The notes: generated by a model from the letters alone, not told the origin. A stretch of DNA of 64,000 bases from Mesorhizobium sp. B2-3-4 (GCF_006442315.1 NZ_VFVY01000022.1:1-64000), one strand, 5' to 3'. Positions 35,156-44,370 are shown, numbered from the stretch's first letter. Program-made: numbers and translations.

Positions 35156-35686
35156 TCAAGCTTCCTCCTGATCTTCAGAAGCCTGCTGAATTTGCGTCAT
35201 CACCTTTCGGGGATCGACATTCTCGGCCAGTTGCGGCAGCTCTTTGTCGGCCGGGGTGGAGACATTCAGACGCGCTGCCAAGGCTGCCACCATCTCGATC
35301 AGCCGGGTGGTTTCATGTTCGTTAAGAAGGCTGATCTGCAAATCCAGTTCCGCTCGACGCTCGCTGTGTTCGGCCATTCTGTTTTGATTGATCAGCACAA
35401 AAGTAGACAGGAAGATTGCCTCGACCGAAGCAACCATGGCGAGGATCACGAAAGTTGGGTCCCAAGCTGGGATGGTTGGTATCGCGCCAAGGTTCGCGAA
35501 GATCCAAACGACAAGAATTGCAAGATGCAGATAAATGAAAGTCATGCTTCCCGCGAAGCGCGAAATGACGCCGGCAATCCGCTCCTCAACGCCTTGGCGC
35601 TCCTCGTATTGTCGCCTGTGCTCGACCAGGGACTGTATGTTCTGGTGGAGCACCGACTGCATGTCGGCTGGACGATGGTCGCTCAT
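35156..35686 (-). CDS. DUF1003 membrane protein
   Basis: 176 residues from ATG 35686; the frame stays open upstream but the family start is MSDHRPADMQ. The N-terminus is polar and helical. Two membrane segments lie near 55-75 and 85-110, with the DUF1003 motif WIFANLGAIPTIPAWDPTFV and FVLINQNRMAEHSERRAELD. A cytoplasmic helix follows (ELDLQISLLNEHETTRLIEM). Small inner-membrane family of unknown function. It is 40 nt downstream of the alpha/beta hydrolase on the same strand. Confidence 0.88.
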   Translation of the reverse strand: MSDHRPADMQSVLHQNIQSLVEHRRQYEERQGVEERIAGVISRFAGSMTFIYLHLAILVVWIFANLGAIPTIPAWDPTFVILAMVASVEAIFLSTFVLINQNRMAEHSERRAELDLQISLLNEHETTRLIEMVAALAARLNVSTPADKELPQLAENVDPRKVMTQIQQASEDQEEA

Positions 35687-35726
35687 TTTGAGAGCCCCGT
35701 TTGAACCACGACTCGTCCATGCGGCG

Positions 35727-36770
35727 TCACTTGTCGCCCGCCTGGAACGTTTGCGCAGCTGGACCTGGCTCGAACTCGTCGGCACGCGGCTCATGTCGCC
35801 GCCGATGGGTCGATTGGAAAGAGGCATGCCGTGCTGCAATCGTGTGCACCATGCCGACCACTGCTTGTGGGGCGCTCTGATGAACCATATGGCCGGCGCC
35901 CGGAACCACCTCAAGGAGAGACCTGCCAACTTCAGCGTGCAGCCGCCGTGCGTCCCCTTCCGCATCGAACAACCGGTCTCCAGATCCCGCCATAATGCCG
36001 GTTGGTACGGAGATGTCCTTATAGGTGGCCTTCCTCCACAGGGCCGCGGCCAGCATCGATGCCGACTCTGAACAAACCGCCCGCAGTTGGGAAGGGCGGC
36101 TGGCGAAATCCTTAGCGAATGCAGCGAAGTCGCTGGCGATCACGGCGGGTTGAAAGATCTTCTTCATTGCCCACGGCCAGGCAAGCCTCACAAGCAGCGG
36201 CAGCAAGGTATGGCGAAAGGCAGTGCCGATCACCGGCAATGCCGGTAGCGCGGCAAGTGCAAGATCCACCCGCGGTGGCGGATAGTAATAACCTGACACG
36301 AGCACAATGCCAGCGACCGATGAGGAATGCCTGCGCGCCAGCTCGAGGGCGATCCAGGCTCCCCAAGAGTGTCCAAGGACGAGATATTTCTTTATACCAA
36401 GTCTGCCGGCGGCGGCATGTATGAGGTCGGCTTGGTCGCAAGCGGACCAGTGCCGTCCGCGCGGTCGTGAGCTTCGTCCAAATCCGGGACGGTCAAATGC
36501 GAGGACCCGATAGGTCTTTGCCGCCTCATCGAAAACGCCGCTCGACTTGAAATCCTCCGCCATGGATCCATTGCCATGCAGGAGAAGCAGCGGCATGCCG
36601 CTGCCCGATTCGATAAAATGCAGGCGCAGGCCGTCGATCTTCATCACACGTCCGCATGCCCGGCTGACAATCGCACGTCTGGCGCGGATGGCGTTGTATC
36701 CCGCCAGTGCCGCCGATGCGGCGAGAAACAACACGGTTGCGAGTTTCAATCCGTCTCTGTCCAAGGCCAT
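35727..36770 (-). CDS. Membrane-anchored alpha/beta hydrolase
   Basis: 347 residues from ATG 36770 (AAGG upstream), with an N-terminal membrane segment (LATVLFLAASAALAGYNAI). The fold is complete: oxyanion region LLLHGNGSMAEDFKS, nucleophile elbow LGHSWGAW (Ser), acid in MAGSGDRLFDAEGD (Asp) and His in PGAGHMVHQSAP. It is likely an esterase or epoxide-type hydrolase facing one side of the inner membrane; the substrate is unknown. It is driven by a stress-type promoter overlapping a palindrome just upstream, and followed by the DUF1003 gene. Confidence 0.88.
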   Translation of the reverse strand: MALDRDGLKLATVLFLAASAALAGYNAIRARRAIVSRACGRVMKIDGLRLHFIESGSGMPLLLLHGNGSMAEDFKSSGVFDEAAKTYRVLAFDRPGFGRSSRPRGRHWSACDQADLIHAAAGRLGIKKYLVLGHSWGAWIALELARRHSSSVAGIVLVSGYYYPPPRVDLALAALPALPVIGTAFRHTLLPLLVRLAWPWAMKKIFQPAVIASDFAAFAKDFASRPSQLRAVCSESASMLAAALWRKATYKDISVPTGIMAGSGDRLFDAEGDARRLHAEVGRSLLEVVPGAGHMVHQSAPQAVVGMVHTIAARHASFQSTHRRRHEPRADEFEPGPAAQTFQAGDK

Positions 36771-36794
36771 GCGTGTGCCTTTATAGCAGTTTGC

Positions 36795-36817
36795 GTGACC
36801 CCAACTTTTGGGGTCAC
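36795..36817. repeat. Perfect palindrome upstream of the hydrolase gene
   Basis: Arms GTGACCCCAA and TTGGGGTCAC (10 bp) around CTT, 25 bp before the hydrolase ATG. It covers the -10 element (GTT 36805-36803) and most of the spacer of the promoter motif, so it is placed like a repressor operator. It could also fold in the leader RNA. Confidence 0.65.
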
Positions 36818-36827
36818 AGCTTGTTCC
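36803..36827 (-). promoter_or_regulatory. EcfG/RpoE2-type promoter motif
   Basis: Minus strand: GGAAC 36827-36823, 17 nt, GTT 36805-36803, preceded by A, 33 bp before the hydrolase start. Confidence 0.6.
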
Positions 36828-36999
36828 GCCAGATAAAGGCAACTCTGTATGGTCGTTTCGAACTGCGTGGAAAGTACGCTCTCCATGGACATGGTAGCAG
36901 CGATGCAGTCTGTCCGGAGGCAACGGAGGCGCGGAGTGGGTGCAGAGACGGGGGAAGGCAAGCGGTGAAGTGCCAGCTTAACCAGCTTGAGGGAGCGAC

Positions 37000-37182
37000 G
37001 AGATAACACGCCTCGTCCTAATTTTTGTCACCCAACTGGTCGGGTCCGCGCCATAGGCAATTCCATCAAGCACGGCCCTCCTTAAACGACGCTCTTCGCC
37101 TCCCTGACGGAGCCACGTCCATGTCAGCGAAGATTGCAGGCTTCGGCAAGCCTTCGATGAACTCGAAGCGAAATTTCGGCAT
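37000..37182 (-). pseudogene. DUF6894-like small gene with a frameshift
   Basis: ATG 37182 has an excellent GGGAGGAATCG leader and reads MPKFRFEFIEGLPKPAIFAD as DUF6894 does, but the frame ends after 38 codons. The family continuation (RRAVLDGIAYGADPTSWVTK) is in another frame close by and also soon diverges. Likely decayed; the short 38-residue product could still be made. Confidence 0.5.
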
Positions 37183-37283
37183 CGATTCCTCCCGTGAGTG
37201 GCGCCAGCGGACGCCCATTGCGAGCTCAATGATAGCGTCTCGAAAAGGATGCAGCGACTTCGAGCCCGCCTGACCGTCAAGCG

Positions 37284-37478
37284 TCAGGCAGCGCTGCTGC
37301 CTTCCAATGTCCAATCGGCTTTCCAACGTGCGCGCACGGCAATCATCAGCATGGCCGCTTCCGTAATCCCGTTCTGGAAGAGCCTAACCAGCTCTCTCGC
37401 GATGGAATTGGCTGCGGCGCTGTCCGGTACAACTGGGTAGAGAGCTTCCGTCTGCATGAGAATGGGTCGGTCAAACAT
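37284..37478 (-). CDS. Hypothetical small protein
   Basis: 64 residues from ATG 37478 with GGAG seven nt upstream. Sequence includes MFDRPILMQTEALYPVVPDS and ARELVRLFQNGITEAAMLMI. I do not recognise a family. Start signal and amino-acid composition are protein-like; it lies about 100 nt upstream of the decayed DUF6894 gene on the same strand. Confidence 0.4.
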   Translation of the reverse strand: MFDRPILMQTEALYPVVPDSAAANSIARELVRLFQNGITEAAMLMIAVRARWKADWTLEGSSAA

Positions 37479-37804
37479 CAAGCGTCTCCGGGTGAGAGTG
37501 CGATTGGCACGGAACCAGCGGAGCTCGTTAAAATGCCCTGCTGATTTCGCCTTATGGCCCCGGCGCAGCAACCTGTCATTAACCTATGACGGACCGGCGT
37601 GGCCGGTCCGCCAAGAAACCTGCTGCGCCGCCGGAAACTCCTGGCCGCGGACTGCATTTGAGTCCGGGCACGCGGGGGCGATATGCGGGCCAATTTACAC
37701 AAATGGCAGATTACTGACCCTACGGGTGGCCTAGGCAGCCGCCGGATTGCTGGGAAACCCTTTTGGCATCAGCCGAGCCGGATACGGCACGTTCGATGTA
37801 GAAA
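37479..37804. other. Intergenic stretch, nothing recognised
   Basis: About 325 bp between two leftward/rightward fragments. No gene, hairpin with T-run or promoter motif was seen. Confidence 0.4.
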
Positions 37805-38120
37805 ATGAAACTTTCGCCGTCTAAAGAGATTGGAATCCGTCAAGCATCAAAAAAACTACGGCTCGATATCGAAGACTTGAAGCGAGGCGTCACCGTAGTT
37901 TTCGGGGATGCCGAGCCTGGCGCGAACCAGCGGCCATGCAGATGCACCCATCAATGCCCCATCTTTCATCAACATGCATGTTACCGAGCATGGCGGTTTG
38001 GTGGCGCTGCTGTACCTGAGCCACTCCTCGCCCAGACCTTGGGCGACAGTAGCCCTCATTTCGGAAGTGGCGGACCGGGCGCGTACCGCGATAAAGAGAC
38101 TTCGGAGCGAGGAGGCTCTT
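37805..38120 (+). pseudogene. GAF-domain remnant of a HWE-type histidine kinase
   Basis: Two adjacent frames cover one GAF domain: LDIEDLKRGVTVVFGDAE in the first, then INAPSFINMHVTEHGGLVAL with LLYLSHSSPRPWATVALISE and ADRARTAIKRLRSEEAL in the second. This is the typical end of a GAF domain preceding a PAS or HWE kinase core. Both the start and the kinase part are missing. It is a decayed fragment, and the identification rests on these motifs only. Confidence 0.45.
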
Positions 38121-38424
38121 GGCTATTCCGCGTTGAAATGCAAGGGTCACGCGACGGGCTGTTGGCCATCGAAAGCGGGCAAGTGTCCGCGCTTCTGTTC
38201 ACCGATGTGTTATGCCGGAGATGTCGGGTCGGAAGTTGGTGGACCGCGTCAAGGCAATGCACCCGTCGCTCATGTGCTCAATACCACCGGCTATTCGCGA
38301 AACGCGGTCCGTAACGGCACGCTCGATTTCGGAACGGGAGTTTTGACCAAGCCATCCGCAAGGTGGTGGATCGAAAGTAAATGGGCGACGGCCAGCGGTG
38401 CTCACCCACCGTCCCTCCCCCACT
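38121..38424. other. Stretch without a supported gene
   Basis: About 300 bp after the GAF remnant. Possibly more of the same decayed gene, but no motif is recognisable. Confidence 0.4.
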
Positions 38425-38919
38425 TCAGCCGCGGCGCTTGCCGAGCAAGGTGTGCAGGGAAACGGGCCGGAAGCCCCAGCTATCGACACCGACATCGTAT
38501 TGACGCGTCAGCGGCTTTAATTTGCCGTGCGAATGGCCGTGCAGGTTTATCGATTTCTTGCCCATCCGGTTCCACGTACGAAACGGATAGTGGCATAACA
38601 CGATGAGCTGATCCTCCTGCATCAGCTCCCTATAGGGCTGGACGCTGTTCCACCCGTGTGCAGCCGTTGTTTCGAAAGCATCATTGTTGCCGACGATGAG
38701 GTTCTTGCAGCCCTTCAGGCGTGCCAGCAGTGCTTCGACGCTCGACTTGCCGAGGCGCGCGAAATCGCCCAGGTGCCAGATTTCATCCTCGGGGCTGATA
38801 GTTTCATTCCACCGCGTGATCAGCGCTTCATCGTGCTCCGTCAGCGATCCGAACGGCCGGCGATCGATCCTGAGAATACGCGGATCGTTGAAATGCGTAT
38901 CGCTCGTAAAGAAGACCAT
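38425..38919 (-). CDS. Small metallophosphoesterase
   Basis: 164 residues. Complete calcineurin-like metal motifs: SDTHFNDPRI (D-x-H), IWHLGDFARLG (GD), LIVGNNDAFE (GNND), LCHYPFRTWN (His) and LHGHSHGKLK (GHSH). The family of short phosphoesterases has unknown substrates, possibly phosphodiesters or nucleotides. The gene stands alone, with a weak GGGAG 12 nt before the start. Confidence 0.88.
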   Translation of the reverse strand: MVFFTSDTHFNDPRILRIDRRPFGSLTEHDEALITRWNETISPEDEIWHLGDFARLGKSSVEALLARLKGCKNLIVGNNDAFETTAAHGWNSVQPYRELMQEDQLIVLCHYPFRTWNRMGKKSINLHGHSHGKLKPLTRQYDVGVDSWGFRPVSLHTLLGKRRG

Positions 38920-39241
38920 TGCCGTCGCACACTCCCGGCTTGAGACCGTAAGGGATCGTTCTCGGTGACGCCTCCGACTTTACCCTGGCTGCCTTGACAT
39001 GCCAACGATGCCGCCGCCGGTGAGACCGCATTGCCGTGCCGCCCGGCGATTTCGCGTTGCCGCCCCTGATCTTTTTCAACGGTTCAAGGACGAAAGCTGC
39101 CGTCACGGCGCTTGATAGTGTGACGGCACCATTGAAGGTTTGGGCGCGCCTACATCGACTTAGGCTATGGGAAGGGTCGATGGCACCATTGGCCGGGATC
39201 GATCATCAAAAAAGAAAAGGGCCGAGGCTCGGCCGCCGAAT
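38920..39241. other. Intergenic region before the catalase promoter
   Basis: About 320 bp between divergent genes. No coding frame is supported. The catalase promoter motif begins at 39242. Confidence 0.45.
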
Positions 39242-39266
39242 GGAACAATCAAGTTGCGGGGAGGTT
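39242..39266 (+). promoter_or_regulatory. EcfG/RpoE2-type promoter motif
   Basis: GGAAC 39242-39246 and GTT 39264-39266, preceded by G, with 26 bp from the GTT to the Mn-catalase ATG and a GGAGGA in between. Well placed. Confidence 0.7.
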
Positions 39267-39292
39267 CGGGCGGTATAACCGGAGGAATGCCA

Positions 39293-40261
39293 ATGTTCAT
39301 GCACAACAAGCGTCTGCAATACACCGTTCGCGTCTCGGAGCCCAATCCTCGCCTCGCCTGCATGATCATGGAACAGTTCGGCGGCGCCGATGGTGAGCTT
39401 GCCGCGGCAATGCGCTATTTCACGCAGGGGCTCGGCGAGGATGATCTTGGCCGTCGCGACATGCTGCTCGACATTGCGACCGAAGAACTCAGCCACCTCG
39501 AAGTGGTGGGATCTATCGTCACCATGCTCAACAAGGGGCTCAAGGCACAACTTGCCGAGGGTCAAATGAAAGAAGCCGACCTTTACCTGATGATCGGCGC
39601 CAGCGGTACGACAGCCAAGGAGTCGATTTTGTTCGGCGGCGCTCCCGCGCTGTGCGATTCGGCCGGCGTTCCCTGGACAGCCGCCTATGTCGACTCGCGC
39701 GGCGAACCGACGGTGGATCTGCGATCGAATATCGCCGCCGAAGCGCGCGCCAAGATCGTCTACGAACGCCTCATCAACATCACCGACGACCCGGGCATCA
39801 AGGACGCGCTCGGCTTCCTGATGACGCGCGAGATCGCTCACCAGAAATCGTTCGAGAAAGCACTCTACGCGATCGAAAACAATTTCCCGTCAGGCAAGCT
39901 CCCGGGCATCGAGAAGTATGCCAGCATGTACGTCAACACCTCTCAAGGTGACGGCGATGTCACTGGCCCATGGAACTCCGGAGAAGAGTGGGATCGAATC
40001 GATGACCTTGAACAGGTGATGCCTGTCGACGGCGGAGACGGCTTGGCAACTGTGAAGCTGGGCGCCAAAGACATGAAGGTGGTGGCCAAGATGGCCGAGC
40101 GTACTCTTTCCGATCCGGCTTCCGATCCGACCACAGGCGCTGATCTCGGTGCGGGGCCGGGAGCCGGCCGTACCAAGAACGCGGATTTTGGCGGCGCGGC
40201 AAGCATCGAGGAGGCCCCTGCTATGGCGGAGGCTGCAGCCAAACGCACATCTAAGCGTTAG
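39293..40261 (+). CDS. Manganese catalase
   Basis: 322 residues from ATG 39293 (GGAGG seven nt upstream; in-frame starts further up lack signals). Di-manganese four-helix bundle: Glu35 in GGADGELAAAMRYF, Glu65/His68 in IATEELSHLE, and a second pair in the middle (ARAKIVYERL, with His in TREIAHQKSFEKAL). It disproportionates hydrogen peroxide in the cytoplasm without heme. The C-terminal 60 residues are a Gly/Ala-rich tail. Length is normal. A stress-type promoter directly upstream fits an oxidative and general stress role. Confidence 0.93.
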   Translation: MFMHNKRLQYTVRVSEPNPRLACMIMEQFGGADGELAAAMRYFTQGLGEDDLGRRDMLLDIATEELSHLEVVGSIVTMLNKGLKAQLAEGQMKEADLYLMIGASGTTAKESILFGGAPALCDSAGVPWTAAYVDSRGEPTVDLRSNIAAEARAKIVYERLINITDDPGIKDALGFLMTREIAHQKSFEKALYAIENNFPSGKLPGIEKYASMYVNTSQGDGDVTGPWNSGEEWDRIDDLEQVMPVDGGDGLATVKLGAKDMKVVAKMAERTLSDPASDPTTGADLGAGPGAGRTKNADFGGAASIEEAPAMAEAAAKRTSKR

Positions 40262-40383
40262 TTCACAGCCGAACGCCGTTCGGGAGCAGCGACGTTCTGG
40301 GACGAGTCTGGGAGCTGACGGCGAAGGCAGGGCATCCGACCAGCACTGGACCAGCCGGAGCGCTCGCATCGACATGTTTGTGA

Positions 40384-41448
40384 ATGGGTGAAGCACACAT
40401 GGCCACCTCCGCACCACGACCAGACTGGCAGCGTGCAGAGCAGCTGGAGAGGGTCCCGCCCCACGGTTGCGAGAACCGGTGCATTGTTGCAATCGGGGCC
40501 TCGGCCGGGGGCGTCGACGCGCTGAAGAGACTTGTGCGGGATATTTCTCCGGATATTCCAGCGGGCCTCCTCATCGTACAGCATGTCGGCCCCACGAGTT
40601 ACCTCGGCGACATTCTTGGCCGCGCTGCCAACATGCCCGTAGCGAATGCCGCCAGCGGCATGAAGGTTGAAAACGGGCACATCTTCGTTACACCGCCCGG
40701 AGCTCACTTGCTTTTACACGACGATCACATGCTGCTGCGACGCGGGCCGCGGGAGAATCTGGCGCGCCCCGCCGTCGATCCCCTCTTCCGATCAGCGGCC
40801 TGCAGCTTTGGCGGCAGCGTGATCGGGGTCGTGCTAACAGGCAGCCTCTCCGACGGCACCGCCGGCCTCCGCGCCATCAAGATTTGCGGCGGCGTCAGCG
40901 TGGTCCAAGATCCCGACGACGCTGCAGTCCCCGACATGCCGCTGAGCGCCCTGCAGAATGTGGAAGTCGACCATTGCGTGCCCCTGTCCGAAATGGCTGG
41001 CCTGTTACACAGGCTCGCTTCCGAAATGGCAGGGCCGACACCAGAAATCCCGTCTGTCATCCGCCTCGAGGCTGCGATTGCTGCTCAGGAGCACGGCACA
41101 ATGGAACAGACAAAAGGCCAGCTTGGCACCGCATCACCATTTGTCTGCCCCGAATGTCACGGACCACTTTGGGAGATCGAAGACGGGCCTATCACCCGTT
41201 ACCGTTGTCACACCGGACATGCGTTCGGAGCAGACGTTTTGATGCAGGCTCAGGCGGACGATGCGGAGCAGGCTCTTTGGAGCCTTCTAAGAGCCCACCA
41301 GCAGCGAGCCGAGTTGGCGAAACGGATGGCAAAACGCGAGGCTGCTCGAGAAAGACACAGCTTGGCCAGCCAAATGGCAGCGCGAGCTGCAGAATATGAA
41401 GCCGACGCGAAACTTATTGAAGAGATCATCCATCGTCGAACGCCGTGA
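40384..41448 (+). CDS. Orphan CheB-type methylesterase with zinc-ribbon-like tail
   Basis: 354 residues (start ATG 40384, or 40399). The CheB catalytic domain lies directly at the N-terminus without a receiver domain: Ser in VAIGASAGGVDALKRLV, His in LLIVQHVGPTS, Asp in VLTGSLSDGTAGLRAI. The C-terminal third has CPECHGPLWEIEDGPITRYR followed by C-H-T-G-H, a zinc-ribbon-like pair of metal sites, then a long helix. It would demethylate or deamidate glutamates of a chemoreceptor-like partner, but no che genes are nearby, so the partner is elsewhere or the role differs. Similar receiverless CheB proteins occur near stress genes in rhizobia. Confidence 0.85.
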   Translation: MGEAHMATSAPRPDWQRAEQLERVPPHGCENRCIVAIGASAGGVDALKRLVRDISPDIPAGLLIVQHVGPTSYLGDILGRAANMPVANAASGMKVENGHIFVTPPGAHLLLHDDHMLLRRGPRENLARPAVDPLFRSAACSFGGSVIGVVLTGSLSDGTAGLRAIKICGGVSVVQDPDDAAVPDMPLSALQNVEVDHCVPLSEMAGLLHRLASEMAGPTPEIPSVIRLEAAIAAQEHGTMEQTKGQLGTASPFVCPECHGPLWEIEDGPITRYRCHTGHAFGADVLMQAQADDAEQALWSLLRAHQQRAELAKRMAKREAARERHSLASQMAARAAEYEADAKLIEEIIHRRTP

Positions 41449-41595
41449 CACGGCAACCGCGTTGTCAGGGAGAGGCGAGTGCGTCCGTGCAATCAGGTCG
41501 CGTCGCTTCACTGGGCCTGGGCATTGATGGCTAGCTCCCAATCCTTGATGCAACATCAGCCTTCAAATCCAACTGCGCGAATTTTCCCCAAAGCA

Positions 41596-41620
41596 GGAAC
41601 ATAGAAGCTTGATGCGAGTT
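41596..41620 (+). promoter_or_regulatory. EcfG/RpoE2-type promoter motif for the lanthanide alcohol-oxidation operon
   Basis: GGAAC 41596-41600 and GTT 41618-41620, preceded by A. It lies 50-75 bp before the possible starts of the first gene of the nine-gene operon. Confidence 0.65.
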
Positions 41621-41670
41621 AGGTCGCATCTGGACTCATCCTCGCATGCTCCGGTCTGCCAGGATGCTCT

Positions 41671-42480
41671 TTGGTGTTAGAACGAATGCTCAGGACAATG
41701 TATCGCTCTCAGCTTTTCGTGCCTCTCCTTGCTCTGCTGTTGCTGCTGGGTGGCCTCTTCCATGAGGACAGGGCCATGGCGCAGCAGCCCTGCCCTGCCG
41801 ATCACGACAAGCTGCTTGCAGTCCTGAAGGCCAATGTGAAGGCAAGCGGCGGCCCAGCCAATGGCGGATTTGAAACCAACGAATGGGCAGCCATCGTTGG
41901 CCGCGACGGTACCGTCTGCGCGGTTGCGTTCAGTGGCCCTACCGCCGACTCGCAATGGCCGGGGAGCCGCCTCATTGCAGCGGAGAAAGCCAACACGGCC
42001 AACGGTCTCAGCCTGGCCGAGATGGCCCTGTCCACGGCCAATCTCTATGCGGGGGTGCAGCCGGGCGGGCCACTATTCGGCTTGCAGGAGACCAATCCGG
42101 TCAACCAGGCCGCAGCTTATGTGGGCGATCCCAAAACGTTTGGAAGCGCAAGCGATCCGCTGGTCGGCAAGCCGATAGGCGGCGTGGTGGTGTTTGGGGG
42201 CGGGCTCGCCCTCTACGACGGCAAGAGCATCGTCGGCGGCCTTGGCGTTTCAGGCGATTCCTCATGCGCCGATCACAATGTCGCCTGGCGGATCCGCGCG
42301 GCGCTCGGCTTCGACAAGGTCCCGGCAGGCGTCAATCCAAATCGCAAGGATGCCATTGTCTACGATCTGGACCCCGGCGGCAAAAGCGCTTCGGGCTGGG
42401 GGCATCCGCTTTGCGCCGGAACGGAGGCCGACATCGCGGCCGAACTCGGCGCCGGCGTGGGAGGCTCGATCAATAAATGA
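41671..42480 (+). CDS. Secreted GlcG/HbpS-like heme-binding-type protein
   Basis: Up to 269 residues. The start is uncertain (GTG 41671, ATG 41686 or ATG 41698); all give a signal peptide with the core LFVPLLALLLLLGGLF and a cut near AMAQQ. The GlcG/HbpS domain follows: LLAVLKANVKASGG, NEWAAIVGRDGTVCAVAFSG, then SRLIAAEKANTANGLSLAEM. The family binds heme or small ligands. First gene of the alcohol-oxidation operon; its stop overlaps the next start by 4 nt. In other bacteria GlcG-like proteins also accompany PQQ dehydrogenases, but their function there is not established. Confidence 0.8.
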   Translation: MVLERMLRTMYRSQLFVPLLALLLLLGGLFHEDRAMAQQPCPADHDKLLAVLKANVKASGGPANGGFETNEWAAIVGRDGTVCAVAFSGPTADSQWPGSRLIAAEKANTANGLSLAEMALSTANLYAGVQPGGPLFGLQETNPVNQAAAYVGDPKTFGSASDPLVGKPIGGVVVFGGGLALYDGKSIVGGLGVSGDSSCADHNVAWRIRAALGFDKVPAGVNPNRKDAIVYDLDPGGKSASGWGHPLCAGTEADIAAELGAGVGGSINK

Positions 42481-44354
42481 AAGCTGTGCCGCAATTGGCA
42501 TTAACGCGCGTTGACGCAGAACGACATACCCGCAAATTTGCAGCTGGGAATTCCTTTCGCGCTATCCTTTTGGTGACGCTGTTCGCCTGCCTGCCCCTTC
42601 TGGGCGCTGCCTCGGAGCCACCTAATCCTGTAGCGATCGTACCGCCCGCGGCAGCCTCGCCACCCGATGACGGTCAATGGACAATGCCGGCCAAGAACTA
42701 CGCGTCGACGCGCTTCAGCGAACTCTCCGAGATCAATGACGGCAACGTTAAGAACCTGCAGGTGGCGTTCACGTTCTCGACAGGCGTGAACAAGGGCCAG
42801 GAAGCAGCGCCGCTGGTCGTCGGCAACACGATGTATATCGTCACGCCCTTTCCCAACTTCGTCTACGCGCTCGATCTCTCCAAGCCCGGCGCCCCGATGA
42901 AGTGGAAGTACGAACCCAATCCCGAGCCGGCGGCACAGGGGGTGGCCTGCTGCGACGTGGTCACTCGGGGAGCAGCTTTCGCCGACGGGCGCATTTTTTT
43001 CAACACGCTGGACGGGCACACGATTGCCCTCGACGCGAACACGGGCAAGCCGATCTGGAACGCCCATATCGGCAACATCAATATCGGCGAGACCATCACC
43101 ATGGCGCCGCTTGTGGTGAAAGGCAAAGTGCTGGTCGGCAATTCCGGCGGCGAAATGGGTGTTCGAGGCTGGGTCAAGGCGCTCGACGCCGGCGACGGTC
43201 ATGTCGTCTGGACCGCGTACGGCACCGGCCCTGACAAGGACGTGCTGATCGGGCCGGACTTCAAGCCGTATTACGACATGGACAAAGGCAAGGATCTTGG
43301 CGTCACCACGTGGCCGCCGGAAGCTTGGAAGATCGGCGGCGGCAACATGTGGGGCTGGATTTCCTATGATCCCGATCTGAACCTGATCTTCCACGGCACC
43401 GGCAATCCCGGACCATGGAATCCGGATTTGCGGCCGGGGGACAACAAATGGACTTCTGGCATCTTCGCACGCGATCCCGACACCGGGGCGGCGAAATGGT
43501 TTTATCAGTGGAGCCCGCATGACCTCCACGACTATGACGGCATCAACGAGCAAATCCTGCTCGACATGACCTGGCAGGGCAAGCCGCGCAAGGTGCTGGC
43601 CCGGCCGGAGCGCAATGGCTATCTTTACATCCTCGACCGAACCACCGGCGAGGTCCTGTCGGCAAAACCCTTTGGTCCGGTCAATTCCAGCAAAGGTGTG
43701 GATCTTAAAACCGGCCGTCTGATCGAAAACCCCGACAAGAAGACGGGCACTGGCAAAGTCGTACGCGATATCTGCCCGACCGCATCGGGGCTCAAGGACT
43801 GGCAGCCTTCCGCATTCTCGCCGAAGACCGGCCTGCTCTACATCCCGCACAACAATCTATGCATGGATGAAGAAGGCGTCGAGGTGAACTACATTGCCGG
43901 CACACCCTACGTCGGGATGAACGTCCGCATGATCCCAGGGCCAGGCGGCAATCGCGGTGCCTTCACAGCCTGGGACATCGCCGCGGAGAAACCGGCCTGG
44001 AGTTTGAAAGAGAACTTTCCGGTTTGGAGCGGCGCTGTGGTGACCGCCGGCGACGTCGTCTTCTACGGCACGATGGAAGGCTGGTTCAAGGCGGTGAGCG
44101 CCAGGACCGGCGATCTGCTTTGGGAGTTCAAGACCTCGTCCGGGATCATCGGCCAGCCCATCACCTATCGCGGTCCTGATGGGCACCAATATGTCGCCAT
44201 CCTCTCAGGCGTCGGCGGCTGGGCCGGCGCCATTGTATCGGGCGATCTTGACCCGCGTGACGCCACCGCCGCGCTCGGTTTCGTCAATGCCATGAAGGAT
44301 CTGAAGAACGCGACAACCGCGGGAGGCACGCTTTATGTGTTCCGGCTGCCTTGA
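42477..44354 (+). CDS. xoxF: PQQ-dependent alcohol dehydrogenase, lanthanide type (XoxF-like)
   Basis: 625 residues with signal peptide (ends near AASEPP), coupled to the previous gene (ATGA). Periplasmic eight-bladed propeller. The vicinal disulfide is Cys158-Cys159 in GVACCDVV. Metal ligands by alignment are Glu226 (NSGGEMGVRG), Asn310 (HGTGNPGPWN) and Asp352, with an extra Asp354 in HDYDGINE. Asp-Tyr-Asp at this spot marks lanthanide-dependent enzymes; calcium MxaF has Asp-Tyr-Ala. It oxidises methanol or other primary alcohols with PQQ and passes electrons to cytochrome c. It aligns over its whole length with rhizobial XoxF and has a XoxJ-type neighbour, but an ExaF/PedH-type enzyme is possible; substrate range is unknown. 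No PQQ synthesis genes are nearby. Confidence 0.88.
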   Translation: MKAVPQLALTRVDAERHTRKFAAGNSFRAILLVTLFACLPLLGAASEPPNPVAIVPPAAASPPDDGQWTMPAKNYASTRFSELSEINDGNVKNLQVAFTFSTGVNKGQEAAPLVVGNTMYIVTPFPNFVYALDLSKPGAPMKWKYEPNPEPAAQGVACCDVVTRGAAFADGRIFFNTLDGHTIALDANTGKPIWNAHIGNINIGETITMAPLVVKGKVLVGNSGGEMGVRGWVKALDAGDGHVVWTAYGTGPDKDVLIGPDFKPYYDMDKGKDLGVTTWPPEAWKIGGGNMWGWISYDPDLNLIFHGTGNPGPWNPDLRPGDNKWTSGIFARDPDTGAAKWFYQWSPHDLHDYDGINEQILLDMTWQGKPRKVLARPERNGYLYILDRTTGEVLSAKPFGPVNSSKGVDLKTGRLIENPDKKTGTGKVVRDICPTASGLKDWQPSAFSPKTGLLYIPHNNLCMDEEGVEVNYIAGTPYVGMNVRMIPGPGGNRGAFTAWDIAAEKPAWSLKENFPVWSGAVVTAGDVVFYGTMEGWFKAVSARTGDLLWEFKTSSGIIGQPITYRGPDGHQYVAILSGVGGWAGAIVSGDLDPRDATAALGFVNAMKDLKNATTAGGTLYVFRLP

Positions 44355-44370
44355 TGGATTGGACCTGGCC

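Noticed and set aside
42501..43850. 449-codon minus-strand frame opposite the PQQ dehydrogenase
   Set aside because: Complement of a highly biased GC-rich gene; the plus strand has a clear enzyme with all active-site residues.
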